Source: Mycobacterium sp. 1554424.7 (lineage in GTDB: Bacteria > Actinomycetota > Actinomycetes > Mycobacteriales > Mycobacteriaceae). Taken from it: a stretch of 64,000 nucleotides of DNA. Within the stretch, counting starts at the first letter, position 1; each line of letters starts with the position of its first letter. The notes under the pieces were generated by a model. That model searched no databases. It was not told the origin of the DNA and saw only the letters and a list, made by a program, of their open reading frames with translations. The stretch is taken from positions 1 through 64,000 of the forward strand of contig NZ_LZSE01000129.1 of assembly GCF_001665295.1 (NCBI RefSeq), given 5' to 3'. Position numbers and translations under genes: made by a program. Positions 49,261 through 58,568 of this stretch are shown here, piece by piece.

Positions 49261-49953
49261 TTGACAACGGAAGCAAGCGCCGCGGAGGCGGGCACCGAGC
49301 CGGTCCCGCTGCGCGCCGTGGTGGCCGACGACGAAACCCTGCTGCGCGAGGGCCTGGCCAGCCTGCTGGACCGCTCCGGGTTCGCCGTGGTCGGCCAGGT
49401 CGGCAACGCCGTCGAACTGCTTCCGTTGGTGCGTCAAGCCAAACCGGATGTCGTAGTGGTGGATATCCGGATGCCGCCCACTCACACGACCGAGGGCCTA
49501 GAGGCCGCCCAGCGCATCCGCGAGGAACTACCCGACACCGGGATCCTGGTGCTGTCGGCGCATGTCGACGTCGAGCATGCGATGGAGCTGTTGGCCGGTG
49601 GCCGCGGCATCGGATATCTGCTCAAAAGCCGGGTCACCGATGTCGCCGATTTCGTCGACACGTTGCGGCGCATAGCGAAGGGCGCGTCCGTGGTCGACCC
49701 GGCGGTGGTGCAGGAGCTGGTCTCGGGTCGGCGCCGTGACGACCCACTCTCAGCCCTGTCCCCGCGCGAGCTGGAGGTGCTGGAGTTGATGGCCGAGGGC
49801 CGCTCCAACGCCGGGATCGCGCGGCGTCTGTGGGTCACCGAAGGCACCGTGGAAAAACATGTCCGCAGCATTCTCACCAAACTCGGCTTGCCGGAGACCG
49901 ACGACGACCACCGTCGCGTCCGCGCGGTCGTCACGTTCCTCGACTCGCGCTGA
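49261..49953 (+). CDS. NarL/FixJ-family response regulator
   Basis: 230 residues from a TTG at 49261, seven bases after GGAAGGA; an ATG at 49225 is the alternative. Receiver domain with acidic pocket VVADDE (Asp23/24), phosphoacceptor Asp68 (VVVDIRMPP) and Lys in YLLKS. LuxR-type HTH in LSPRELEVLELMAEGRSNAGIA (split) and VTEGTVEKHV. No kinase gene is adjacent; the two-GAF HisKA_3 kinase at 58.6-60.4 kb is of the class that partners such regulators, but pairing is a guess. Confidence 0.9.
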   Translation: MTTEASAAEAGTEPVPLRAVVADDETLLREGLASLLDRSGFAVVGQVGNAVELLPLVRQAKPDVVVVDIRMPPTHTTEGLEAAQRIREELPDTGILVLSAHVDVEHAMELLAGGRGIGYLLKSRVTDVADFVDTLRRIAKGASVVDPAVVQELVSGRRRDDPLSALSPRELEVLELMAEGRSNAGIARRLWVTEGTVEKHVRSILTKLGLPETDDDHRRVRAVVTFLDSR

Positions 49954-49990
49954 CCCGACTCCCCAAGACGCCCCAAACCCGCTGCCGCCG

Positions 49991-50566
49991 CTAGCTTTCG
50001 ATCGCGCGTGCCTCGGCTAACAGTCGGCGCAGTCGCCGCCGGCCCCGGTGCAGGCGTGACACCACCGTTCCGATCGGAGCGTTCATCAGAGCCGCAATCT
50101 CCTTGCAACGCAACCCCTGGATGTCCGCGTAGTACACGGTGAGGCGAAACTGGTGGGGCAGGGCGCGCATCGCAACTATGACATCGTGCTCGCCGACCCG
50201 ATCCAACGCCTGGTCTTCGGCCGATGGCAGGCCCTTGGCCGAATGGGCGGCGCTCGCCAGCAGTTGCATATCGGTAATCCCGTCCGTCAAATCCTGAACC
50301 GGACGTCGCCGAGTCTTGCGGCAATTGCTGATGTGGGTGTTGACCAGGATTCGGTGCAGCCAGGCGTGGACGTTGCTGTCGGACCGGAAGGAATCGAAGC
50401 CGGCGAACGCATTGGTCAGCGTATCCTGCACGAGGTCTTCCGCGTCGGCGTGATGGCGGGTCATCCGCAGAGCTTGCCGATGCAGGTCGCCGATCAGGGG
50501 CGCGACTTGGCATTCAAACCCATTAGTAGGGTATGCGTCGGCAGTGAATTCCGCTGTCAGGGTCAT
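49991..50566 (-). CDS. ECF sigma factor, SigH-like
   Basis: 191 residues from the ATG at 50566. Region 2 (ALRMTRHHADAEDLVQDTL at 32-50, then AWLHRILVNTHISNCRK) and region 4 (PHQFRLTVYYADIQGLRCKEIAALM, IGTVVSRLHRGRRRLR, split) follow the SigH/SigR pattern closely. SigH is normally paired with a zinc anti-sigma factor (RshA); none is encoded next to this gene, which converges on the NarL-type regulator and diverges from a receiver-only protein. It therefore looks like a SigH paralogue with different control. Confidence 0.88.
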   Translation of the reverse strand: MTLTAEFTADAYPTNGFECQVAPLIGDLHRQALRMTRHHADAEDLVQDTLTNAFAGFDSFRSDSNVHAWLHRILVNTHISNCRKTRRRPVQDLTDGITDMQLLASAAHSAKGLPSAEDQALDRVGEHDVIVAMRALPHQFRLTVYYADIQGLRCKEIAALMNAPIGTVVSRLHRGRRRLRRLLAEARAIES

Positions 50567-50853
50567 GCTGGGCCTCTCGTGTCGCGGCTGAACGGCGCCT
50601 ATCGGCTCCCACGCCTTACGATTGCGGCTCCGCCGCGCCGCGTCTGCACTGCTGGCAGCCGTCCGGTGTTCCCGGCAGCGGCAGTGTGCGCGCCCCGGGT
50701 AGCCGGTATCGGCGGTGGCGACCAGCCCGCTCACCGCCGGTTACGCCGCCCGCCCTGCGGCCGCGTACACCTGGCCGCCAAACCTTCCCGGATCGCGGTT
50801 GGTTTCCTGCTAGCTTCCATGCGATCGGTTCGCAGCTACTCCACACTGAACTC

Positions 50854-51234
50854 GTGACACTTGGTAAGCGAACGCGGTGCATCATCGTTGATGACAACCG
50901 CGACTTCCTCGATGCGGCAACCCGGTTGCTCGAGCACCAGGGAATCAACGTTGTGGCGGTGGCGACGTCTTCCGCCGAAGGGCTGCGCTGTGTCGAGGAA
51001 CTGCGGCCCGACGTGACGCTCGTCGATATCGACCTGGGCGAGGAGAGCGGTTTCGAGGTCGTCGAGAAGCTTCAACACAACGCGTTCGGCCTCAGGGTTC
51101 CGGCCATTTTGATATCTACCCACGGCGAAGAGGACTTTGCCGAGTTGGTATCTACCAGTCCCGCTGTGGCCTTCATACCGAAAGCCACCCTGTCCGGCGC
51201 CGCGATCCGGGCTGTACTTGGTGTTGCGGGATAG
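50854..51234 (+). CDS. Single-domain response regulator (receiver only)
   Basis: 126 residues from a GTG at 50854. A complete receiver domain: acidic pair Asp13/Asp14 (IVDDNRD), phosphoacceptor Asp58 (TLVDIDLG), Ser/Thr switch near ILIST, and Lys110 (FIPKATL). It ends right after the domain, so it has no DNA-binding output and must act by protein contact. Divergent from the SigH-like gene across 287 bases, making it a candidate partner in controlling that sigma factor. Confidence 0.85.
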   Translation: MTLGKRTRCIIVDDNRDFLDAATRLLEHQGINVVAVATSSAEGLRCVEELRPDVTLVDIDLGEESGFEVVEKLQHNAFGLRVPAILISTHGEEDFAELVSTSPAVAFIPKATLSGAAIRAVLGVAG

Positions 51235-51510
51235 CCGCACACATACGCCCGCGCGATACCGGCTGGCGCGGCAAATGGATTGGTCTTGCCGCTGCGGCGC
51301 GAAGCCGTCGCCGCCTTCGTGTAACCCATTGCAGCTCCGCCAAACTCGGAGCCGGTAATTGATCTCACCGGTGCAAGTATTCCGGCTAGCCGGAAGCCGA
51401 ATGGACGGCTAGCGCCGACGACATCGCCGCAGATCGCGGCAAAGCTAGGTGTTGAGCTCGCATGTCGACGATCTTGCGAGCCAAACGGATAACGCACGGG
51501 GAGAAGAGAA

Positions 51511-51810
51511 ATGTCGTTTGTCACCACCCAGCCGGAGGCGCTGACGGCGGCGGCGGAACACCTGGCCGCCATCGGTTCGGCAATGACAGCGCACAATTCC
51601 GCCGTGGCCGAGCCCACTACCGGAGTGGTGCCGGCCGCCGCCGACGAGGTCTCGGCGCTGACCGCGGCGGCGTTCGCCGCGCACGGGGCATTGTTCCAAG
51701 AGGTCAGCGCGCAAGCGGCGGCGATCCATCAACGGTTCGTCACCACCTTGCAAGCGTCCGCCGGATCGTACGCGACCACCGAGGCGGCCAACGCGGTCGC
51801 CGCCCGCTGA
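51511..51810 (+). CDS. PE-family protein
   Basis: 99 residues, PE domain only (no PGRS tail). Starts MSFVTTQPEALTAAAEHLAAIG with the Pro-Glu motif at 8-9 and the helical YxxxD/E-like secretion signal region near the C-terminus (GSYATTEAANA). Ribosome binding site GGGGAGAAGAG upstream. Pairs with the adjacent PPE protein, 14 bases downstream, for ESX (type VII) export. Confidence 0.92.
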   Translation: MSFVTTQPEALTAAAEHLAAIGSAMTAHNSAVAEPTTGVVPAAADEVSALTAAAFAAHGALFQEVSAQAAAIHQRFVTTLQASAGSYATTEAANAVAAR

Positions 51811-51824
51811 AATCGTTACGACCG

Positions 51825-52949
51825 ATGGACTTCGGAGCGCTTCCACCCGAAATCAACAGCGGCCGAATGTATTCCGGTCCCGGATCGGGACCGCTGCTCA
51901 CCACCGCGGCCGCGTGGGAAAGGACCGCCTCGGAACTGTATTCCACGTCGGCCACCTATTCCTCGGTGATAACCGGCCTCGCTGGCGCCGGCTGGCAGGG
52001 CCCGGCCTCCCAATCGATGGCCACCGCCGCCGCCATCTACGTAATGTGGATGAACGCCGCCGCAACGCAGGCCGAGCAGGCGGCCAGCCAGGCCCAGGCC
52101 GCCGCGGCGGCGTTTGAGGCCGCGTTCGCCGCCACGGTTCCGCCGCCGCTGATCGCGGCCAACCGCGCGCAGCTGGCGACGCTGGTCGCGACGAATTTTC
52201 TTGGCATCAACACCGCGGCGATCATGGCGACGGAAGCCCAATACGCCGAGATGTGGGCCCAGGACGCCGCGGCGATGTACGGTTATGCAGGCTCCTCGGC
52301 CGCCGCGACGACGCTGACTCCGTTCACCGCGCCGCAGCAGAACACCGATCCCGCCGGTTTGACGGCCCAAAGCGCCGCGGTCACCAATTCCGTGACGAGT
52401 TCGACCGGGCCGTCGATCGACACGATCGTTCAACTGATCCTCGACGACATCAACAATGCGCTGGCGCCCGACCACATCAACTCCGGGATCAGCGCGTTTG
52501 CAACGATCCCCTCCATCATCTTGTCGGCGGCGTCGTTCTTCTCGAGTTCTGGCACGAGCGCCGCCGACTCGACCGCCGCGGCATTGGCGGACGTGAGCGC
52601 GGGACTGAGCAGGGTGGCGACAACGCTCGGCTCGGTGGGCCCGGCGCAGGTCCTCGGCGCGGTGTCGGGCGGAATGGGGCGGGCGGCGACGGTCGGCGCC
52701 TTGTCGGTGCCGCCGACCTGGGGCGCCACCCTCGCCTCGTCGAATAGCTTGGCGGCCAAGGCAATACCGATAGACCTCGTCAGCCAAACCGATCTCGGAG
52801 AGTTCGCGCCCCCCGTCAGCCTGGCCGGCGCGCCGGCGAACCTCGCGGCCGGCGCTGCCGCGCGCGGGACGCCCGCGGCGGCCGAGGGCACAACGCTGCG
52901 GTCATTGATGCGACCGAACATGCTTCCATCCCAGAAGTACATCGGATAA
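51825..52949 (+). CDS. PPE-family protein, SVP subgroup
   Basis: 374 residues from the ATG at 51825 (MDFGALPPEINSGRMYSGPG). The 180-residue PPE domain has PPE at 7-9 and WQG in AGAGWQGPAS. The C-terminal half carries ALSVPPTWG, the SVPxxW signature of PPE-SVP proteins. Exported with its PE partner to the cell surface or medium by a type VII system. No esx genes lie in the window, so it must use a system elsewhere. Confidence 0.93.
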   Translation: MDFGALPPEINSGRMYSGPGSGPLLTTAAAWERTASELYSTSATYSSVITGLAGAGWQGPASQSMATAAAIYVMWMNAAATQAEQAASQAQAAAAAFEAAFAATVPPPLIAANRAQLATLVATNFLGINTAAIMATEAQYAEMWAQDAAAMYGYAGSSAAATTLTPFTAPQQNTDPAGLTAQSAAVTNSVTSSTGPSIDTIVQLILDDINNALAPDHINSGISAFATIPSIILSAASFFSSSGTSAADSTAAALADVSAGLSRVATTLGSVGPAQVLGAVSGGMGRAATVGALSVPPTWGATLASSNSLAAKAIPIDLVSQTDLGEFAPPVSLAGAPANLAAGAAARGTPAAAEGTTLRSLMRPNMLPSQKYIG

Positions 52950-52997
52950 CCCGCTTCGAAGCTCGGCCAGGGGCCGAGCTAACTGGGCGCATTCAGG

Positions 52998-53597
52998 TCA
53001 GTTGAGCGGAAACTGTTGGGTCTTGATGGAATCCCGCAGCGCGCGTCGATACCGTGACCATACCGGGACATATAGGCCCAGCTCCTTGCGGACGGCCTGT
53101 ACCACGTCTCGGCGGTTCACCGCGGCGCTTTCGTACTGCGCCAATGCCGCTCGCTGTTGTTCGGGCAAGTTGTCCAGCCATATTTCAAGCCGACCCGACA
53201 CAGCTTCGTCGCCTTCGACTTGCCTGACCCACTCGCCCAGTTGAACGGACTGTTGGTACGCGTAAGCGATGGCTAGATCGGCGGTTTGATAATTACCGGT
53301 GAGGGCCAGCTCGCTGATCACTCTATCGATCGCTTCGGCCTTTTCGGTCAGGACTTCCCGGCGCGCCGCCGGCGGCAACGCCTTGAGGATCTCCAGGTCT
53401 CTGCCGATCCGCAAGGCGTCCGCGTAGAGCGTCTTCATCTCCTCGTAGTGGAACCGCTTCTGCTGGGATCGGCGATCGAGCGCCCCCGTACCGAACGCGA
53501 TGACGCCGGCCATCACGACGAATGCGCCGCCCAGCAGAGTTCCCTGCCCGGGAGTCACGCTGTGCCAGAGCTCCATCACCCCACTCATCGTCACCAC
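52998..53597 (-). CDS. Membrane-anchored helical protein of unknown function
   Basis: 199 residues; starts at 53597 or 53588. One N-terminal transmembrane helix (TLLGGAFVVMAGVIAFGTGAL) followed by a long charged helical region with RRSQQKRFHYEEMKTLYADALRI, resembling small mycobacterial proteins with a membrane anchor and coiled-coil cytosolic domain. No family recognised. Stands alone between the convergent PPE gene and the aromatic operon. Confidence 0.65.
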   Translation of the reverse strand: MVTMSGVMELWHSVTPGQGTLLGGAFVVMAGVIAFGTGALDRRSQQKRFHYEEMKTLYADALRIGRDLEILKALPPAARREVLTEKAEAIDRVISELALTGNYQTADLAIAYAYQQSVQLGEWVRQVEGDEAVSGRLEIWLDNLPEQQRAALAQYESAAVNRRDVVQAVRKELGLYVPVWSRYRRALRDSIKTQQFPLN

Positions 53598-53662
53598 CTA
53601 TCACCGGTTCATCGACCGCGGCGGTATGCCGCGAGCTTCGATGCGTCGCAACTGTTTCAGGT

Positions 53663-54562
53663 TTACAGCTCGGCCAGCGCGATGCCGGTGAGGCCGACGC
53701 CCAGGTGGACGAGTTCGGTGTCGACGCCGGTGGCGAGATTGACATAGCGAACACCGCCGCCGAGATCGCCGACGTAGAATTCCGAGTCGGAGACGGCGGC
53801 AACGCCGATCGCCTCGTGGTATCCCCGAGACAGGATCTCGGGGATACCGATCACGGGCTCCACCGGCGCCCGGTTGAGCGTGTTTCCGTCGGGTTCGGCG
53901 CCGCGGTCGGTCCACACCAGCGTCTCGCCCGCGAACAGGTGCAGGTCGATCGGCTCGGGCAGGTCCTTCCAGAGCAGCTCGATGTCGTCGCGATGCGCCG
54001 CGCTGGCGCCCTCCGGCAGATCGAGCGGGGCGCGAAAGATTCTGCCCTCGCCGGCTTTTGGCGCACCCTTCTGTGTCCAGTACAGGAGCCGGCGATCGAG
54101 GTCGACTGCGACGCCGACGCAGTGGTTGGCGATCGTTCGCGCGGCGCGTTCGCCGACCGCCGGCACCACAAGCGGGCGCAGGTCGCTGCCGTCGAGATTG
54201 CAGGACAGCACCTGCATGCCCTCGCGGTCGCACCAGTACAGCACGCCCGCTTCGAAATCGGCGGCGAGCTGCTTGCCGGTCGTGAAGGCGCCGCGCGGCA
54301 CGATGGTGACGCGATTGCCGCCGTCGAGGTCGGCGCGTTCCAGGGATCCGTTGCGGGCGTGCGCAACTTCCGAACGCGGGCCGCTCCCGGGATCGGGGGC
54401 GCCCATGTTCGTCCAGTAGACGTGACCGCGTGCCTGGTCGACGACGATGCCGTCGGCCCTCTCGTCGAGCCCGCTGAGCAGAGTGCGCACGCGGGTGCCA
54501 TCCAGAGACACCGCCTGCATCTCCCGCTTGCCGTCGTTGAGCACCAAGAGCTCCGTCATCAT
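53663..54562 (-). CDS. YWTD/SMP-30-like beta-propeller protein
   Basis: 299 residues with low-density-lipoprotein-receptor-type repeats: HVYWTNMG, VLYWCDREG, LLYWTQKG, LVWTDRG, each followed by a strand with Asp-Gly (NLDGSDLR, DLDGGNRV). Six blades are likely. Related bacterial proteins act as lactonases or sugar/ligand binders. Its start overlaps the end of the FAD hydroxylase gene (ATGA), so it belongs to the aromatic operon as last gene, perhaps as a lactonase or binding accessory. Confidence 0.75.
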   Translation of the reverse strand: MMTELLVLNDGKREMQAVSLDGTRVRTLLSGLDERADGIVVDQARGHVYWTNMGAPDPGSGPRSEVAHARNGSLERADLDGGNRVTIVPRGAFTTGKQLAADFEAGVLYWCDREGMQVLSCNLDGSDLRPLVVPAVGERAARTIANHCVGVAVDLDRRLLYWTQKGAPKAGEGRIFRAPLDLPEGASAAHRDDIELLWKDLPEPIDLHLFAGETLVWTDRGAEPDGNTLNRAPVEPVIGIPEILSRGYHEAIGVAAVSDSEFYVGDLGGGVRYVNLATGVDTELVHLGVGLTGIALAEL

Positions 54563-56139
54563 CGCCCGCTTTCTGGTTCGGTGCTCTGACCAACGGAGAA
54601 GGAAGGCACGGCGTCACACAGCGCCTGAAGGCTCTTGCCTGCCTGCATGACCGCGCCGTCGGGCCGCACGATCGCCGCCGTGGCCCGGCCTTGCTTCAGC
54701 CAGCGGCCCAGTTCGCTCTCACCCCTGACGAGGACGAGGGCCGCCCCGCGATCACTGAGCTGCCGCCGTTGCGTTGGGCTCATCGGTGAGGTGGTGACGA
54801 CCGCGAAACGGTTACCGACGATCTGGTCGAGGCGCAGGTCATCGCGCAGAACCGGGTTGGGGCACAGCGTTCCGGCCAATTGCCCCGGCCTGCGGGGCTT
54901 GACGACCAACGCCGACCGGCGCAGCCCTGGGGCGACGCCATCGGCCGCGCTGGTGCGCGTGCCGGGTAGGCGCAGGTTTTGCACCCGCGGGAACAGCACC
55001 TTCCGGGCGAGGTCGCCGACCGCGCCGCCGCCGGTCATCGCAGCTCCCACCGAAACCGCCATCAGGATCATGGCGGCCGCGTGAGCCTTGCGCTCCTGTT
55101 CGTAGGTGTCCAGCACGCCGTCGGGCAGGGAGTTGCCCAGCACGCCGGCCACTTTCCAGGTGAGGTTCAGCGCGTCGCGCAGGCCGGCCGCCATGCCCTG
55201 GCCGACGAACGGCGGGGTCAGGTGCGCGGCATCACCGAGGACGAACACGTTGCCGTCACGCCAACTGCTGGCCACCTTCGCGCGGAACGTGTAGGCGGTC
55301 ACGCGGACCAGGCGCAACTGGTCGACGGGTGTGTCGCCCAGCCACGGCCTGATCAAAGGCTCTATTTCCGTGAGCTTTTGGTAATCGGCGGCGGTTTCGT
55401 CATCGAGTAACTGGAATTCCCACCGGTACCGAGTCGGCCCCACCCGCATGTAGGTGCCGGCGCGTTCAGTGCTGCACAATTGGTGGCAGCCCTCCCACTG
55501 GTTGAGTTCGGCATCGGTGTCCACGTCGATGACCACCCAGTTCTGTTGGAACGACAGCCCGTACATGTGCGCGCCGATCGATGCCCGCACCAGGCTGTTG
55601 GCGCCGTCGCAGCCCAGCACGTAGCTGGCCTCGACGGACTGCTCGCCCCCGCGCACGCGGTCAAGGAAGCTCACCCGCACCCGGCCGGGCTTGTTCTGCG
55701 TGACGCCGGTGACCTCTACGTCACCCTTGAGCGTGACGTTGGGATACCTCTTGAGGTTCGCGCGCATGATCGCTTCCAATTCGGGTTGGTCGAACATGTT
55801 CATCTGCGGGTAGCCGTTGGCGCTTGGCTCCGTAGTGCGCTTCAACTCCGCGAGCACGCGAAAGTCCTTGTCCAGTAGCCGCAGACCGTGCGCGGACCGG
55901 CGGTGGGAGGCGAACTCGTCACCGACGCCCAGGCGAGCCAGGATGCGATAGATCTCGTCGTCGGCGTGCACCGCGCGCGGCAGCGGGTAGACGGACTCAT
56001 GTCGATCGAGCACCAGAGTCGGAATGCCGTACTGGCCGAGCATCGTGGCCGCGGTGATGCCGGTTGGTCCGGCACCGATGACGATCACCGGCACGAAGTC
56101 CGGCAGCGACGCGGGAGCTCCGTTGGGTTGCGCGTTCAT
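54559..56139 (-). CDS. FAD-dependent aromatic hydroxylase (MhpA-like)
   Basis: 526 residues. FAD motif GAGPTG (22-27), NAD(P)H-linked DG motif (LGCDGANSLVRASIG) and GDAAHLTPPFVGQGMAAGLRD define group A flavoprotein monooxygenases such as 3-(3-hydroxyphenyl)propionate hydroxylase. C-terminal thioredoxin-like tail is consistent with that group. It would ortho-hydroxylate a phenolic substrate to give a catechol for the dioxygenase in the same operon. Overlaps by four bases with both neighbours (ATGA). Confidence 0.88.
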   Translation of the reverse strand: MNAQPNGAPASLPDFVPVIVIGAGPTGITAATMLGQYGIPTLVLDRHESVYPLPRAVHADDEIYRILARLGVGDEFASHRRSAHGLRLLDKDFRVLAELKRTTEPSANGYPQMNMFDQPELEAIMRANLKRYPNVTLKGDVEVTGVTQNKPGRVRVSFLDRVRGGEQSVEASYVLGCDGANSLVRASIGAHMYGLSFQQNWVVIDVDTDAELNQWEGCHQLCSTERAGTYMRVGPTRYRWEFQLLDDETAADYQKLTEIEPLIRPWLGDTPVDQLRLVRVTAYTFRAKVASSWRDGNVFVLGDAAHLTPPFVGQGMAAGLRDALNLTWKVAGVLGNSLPDGVLDTYEQERKAHAAAMILMAVSVGAAMTGGGAVGDLARKVLFPRVQNLRLPGTRTSAADGVAPGLRRSALVVKPRRPGQLAGTLCPNPVLRDDLRLDQIVGNRFAVVTTSPMSPTQRRQLSDRGAALVLVRGESELGRWLKQGRATAAIVRPDGAVMQAGKSLQALCDAVPSFSVGQSTEPESGR

Positions 56140-57053
56140 GCGTAGACCACCTTGTTGCGTTGTGTGCCGAGGTTGATGGTGCCGTCGTCGGTAGCCACCG
56201 TGGCTTCCACGACGTCACCGTGATGGAGGTAGTTGGGGTTCTTTGCCTGCTCCGCAAGGAATGTCATCAGGTCCATTTGGTGCGGGTTCTCGACACCACG
56301 CGCGGTGAGCGCGGTGCCGACCGGGGTACCGGTGAGGACGACGTCGCCGGCGTCCAGCTTTTGGAACTTCGCCAGCGCCCGCAGCGCCTGAACCGGCGAG
56401 AAGAGCATGTCGCCCTCGACCACCATGTTCTGGCGCAGTTCGCCGTTGACCCGCAACTGCAGCCGCAGGTCGCCGAAGCGCTTGAGTTCGTCGGCGTCGA
56501 CCAGCACCAGCGCCGGTCCCACCGGGGTGAACGTTGGATACGACTTCGACTCGAAGAACTGGGCTTTGGTCAGTTGCACGTCGCGCGCCGACACGTCGTT
56601 CGTCACCACGAGCCCGTGGACGAATTCGGCGAGGTTGTCCTCGGTCACCTCGGTGCCTACCGGAAGGTCGCGGCCGATGAGCAGGCCGATCTCCAGCTCA
56701 TAGTCCAGCAGCTGCACGTGGGCGGGCTTGATGATGTCATCGAATGGGCCGACCACGGAGCCAGAAGCCTTGCGGAAGAAGGTCAACGGCGTCTTGGCGG
56801 GGTCGCGCCCGACGTCACGCACATGCGAGGCGTAGTTGGTGGCCTGCGCCACCAAGCGGCACGGCGTGGTGACCGGCGAGACCAGCTTGAGGCTTTCGAC
56901 CGGAACGGTGTCGGTCGAACCAGCGGCCTGGTCGATGGCCCCGCGGTCGGCCAGCACCTCGCCGGTGCTGGCTGCGTCGGTGCGGATTCGGGCGGCGCCG
57001 GTCGGGGTGTGCACCCACCACGCGTCGGCGGTGCGCAGAATCGAGACGGACAT
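56136..57053 (-). CDS. Fumarylacetoacetate hydrolase-family protein
   Basis: 305 residues. FAH catalytic-domain motifs LDYELEIGLLIGRDLP, NDVSARDVQLTKAQFFESKS (split at the metal site) and AGDVVLTGTPVG are clear; metal ligands are the glutamates in YELE and an Asp in NDVSARD. In meta-cleavage pathways the family hydrolyses or hydrates the ring-fission product or decarboxylates its keto-acid. Between the extradiol dioxygenase and hydroxylase genes. Confidence 0.88.
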   Translation of the reverse strand: MSVSILRTADAWWVHTPTGAARIRTDAASTGEVLADRGAIDQAAGSTDTVPVESLKLVSPVTTPCRLVAQATNYASHVRDVGRDPAKTPLTFFRKASGSVVGPFDDIIKPAHVQLLDYELEIGLLIGRDLPVGTEVTEDNLAEFVHGLVVTNDVSARDVQLTKAQFFESKSYPTFTPVGPALVLVDADELKRFGDLRLQLRVNGELRQNMVVEGDMLFSPVQALRALAKFQKLDAGDVVLTGTPVGTALTARGVENPHQMDLMTFLAEQAKNPNYLHHGDVVEATVATDDGTINLGTQRNKVVYA

Positions 57054-57092
57054 ATGAGGATCCTTACTTTCTCTTGGGTTGGGTGATGGACG

Positions 57093-58238
57093 TTAGGAAT
57101 TGGCAACGTGGAACAGCCCTCGCAGGGCGGAGAGGTCGAACTCGTTGTCGTGCCGCAATGCGTCGAGCATCAGCGCAACCTCGCGCGCGGTTTCCCCCGG
57201 CGTGCCCACGCCGAGGAAGTCCTTGCTCGGTGGCGGACCCCACTGAGACAGGCCCGACGACGTCATCGGCGCCCAGCCGGGCTCCAGGGTGTTGTCGAAC
57301 ATGTCGCCGTCGGCGTAGTGCTCGACCAGGAAGCCACCCTCCGGGTCGCGCCAGTAGTCGAAGAGTTGGCTGCCCTGGATGTGCCGACCGATGCCCCAGG
57401 AGCGGAAATAGCCTTGCTCACGCAGATATTCGCCGCCGGCCGCAAGCGCGTCCAAGTCAGCGACCTGGTACGCCGAGTGCACGTAACGGTGCGTGGGGCC
57501 CAGCGCCATGGCCAACGTGTGGTGGTCGGCGGGGACCGAGCCGCGGTCGCAGCGGATGAAGCTCATGATCGGTCCACGCTCCCGCTGGCCGGGGTAGTAG
57601 CAGAAGTCGCTGACGATCAGTCCCAGGTGATCCAGGTACCAGTTCAGCGCTTCGATGTACTTCGGCGTCTGCAGCACGATGTGTCCGAGCCGCTGCACCC
57701 GGGCGGGCACCCGGGGAGGCCGCTGGGTGGAATTCGCGCGGACGGTCTCATGGCTGGGGCCGAAGTTGAACACGTGCGGTTGCTGTGAGGGCAGCTCGGG
57801 CAATTGGTGAACGCCCGAGACCACCCGCAGGGAAATCCCGCTGGGGTCCACGAGGTCGACCGTGACCCCGCCCAGCGTCTCCGGCAGCGGCCGCAGGGTG
57901 GCGCCGGTCGCGTCGGCCAACCGCAGCAGGTCGGAATGCTCGGCGGCGACGAAGCCCGGTCCGACGAAGCGCGAACGGCTGCCACGGCGGATCAGCACAC
58001 ACGGTGCGCCGGGGTCGCTGCCCCGCAGGTGCAGCTCGTCGTCGGTGCGAAGCACGACGCTGAACCCGAATGCCAGCGCGAAAGCCTGCGCTTTCTCCAG
58101 GTCCGGCTTCTCGAACTCCAGCCAGACGACGTCGTGGACCTTGATCACCGGGTTGGCCGAGCGGCCGGGGTGCTCGCCGGGCAGCGCGCCCTGCTCGCTG
58201 TGCAGCCCGTTGTGGGCGCCGATGAGTTGGTCGGTCAT
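57093..58238 (-). CDS. Extradiol ring-cleavage dioxygenase (VOC superfamily)
   Basis: 381 residues, two tandem vicinal-oxygen-chelate domains. The second domain has GHIVLQTPKY (His iron ligand), RYVHSAYQVADLDAL (second His) and FLVEHYADGDMFDNT (Glu ligand) of type I extradiol dioxygenases. It would insert O2 next to a catechol diol to give a 2-hydroxymuconate-type product. First gene of the operon; a palindromic motif lies 165-182 bases upstream. Confidence 0.87.
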   Translation of the reverse strand: MTDQLIGAHNGLHSEQGALPGEHPGRSANPVIKVHDVVWLEFEKPDLEKAQAFALAFGFSVVLRTDDELHLRGSDPGAPCVLIRRGSRSRFVGPGFVAAEHSDLLRLADATGATLRPLPETLGGVTVDLVDPSGISLRVVSGVHQLPELPSQQPHVFNFGPSHETVRANSTQRPPRVPARVQRLGHIVLQTPKYIEALNWYLDHLGLIVSDFCYYPGQRERGPIMSFIRCDRGSVPADHHTLAMALGPTHRYVHSAYQVADLDALAAGGEYLREQGYFRSWGIGRHIQGSQLFDYWRDPEGGFLVEHYADGDMFDNTLEPGWAPMTSSGLSQWGPPPSKDFLGVGTPGETAREVALMLDALRHDNEFDLSALRGLFHVANS

Positions 58239-58568
58239 TGCTCGCTCCTAAAACTCGAAATCGATTGACACCGTCAAGTTCCTTATTTGGGAACGGATTT
58301 CGGTGTCGAGGCTTTCATCGGTACGCGAGTTCGTGTACCGCACTCGCCACTAAGGATGCAGCCTCTGCGCACGCGTGTCGTTGCCGCTGACGGCAATCGC
58401 TATACCCTGCTAGCGGGTATTCGCGCGATTCTGACGAATCGTCATCGTTGCATTGCGTGACAGGACCTTTGGCGGTGGCTACCGCCGACAACCTCAGGCT
58501 CGAAGCAGCAGTGCAGGCAGTTCGGCCCGAACGTCAGATCACCGAAGGCCCGGAGTATTGCCGACTAT
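58239..58568. promoter_or_regulatory. 330-bp region upstream of the aromatic operon, with shared palindrome
   Basis: No gene seen. Contains ATACCCTGCTAGCGGGTAT at 58402-58420; read on the minus strand TACCCGCTAGCAGGGTATA closely matches TACCTGCTGGCAGGTATA at 60633-60650 upstream of the aldehyde dehydrogenase gene. A second short palindrome GGCGGTGGCTACCGCC lies near 58470-58486. The kinase gene ends at 58569 on the same strand as the operon. Confidence 0.65.
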
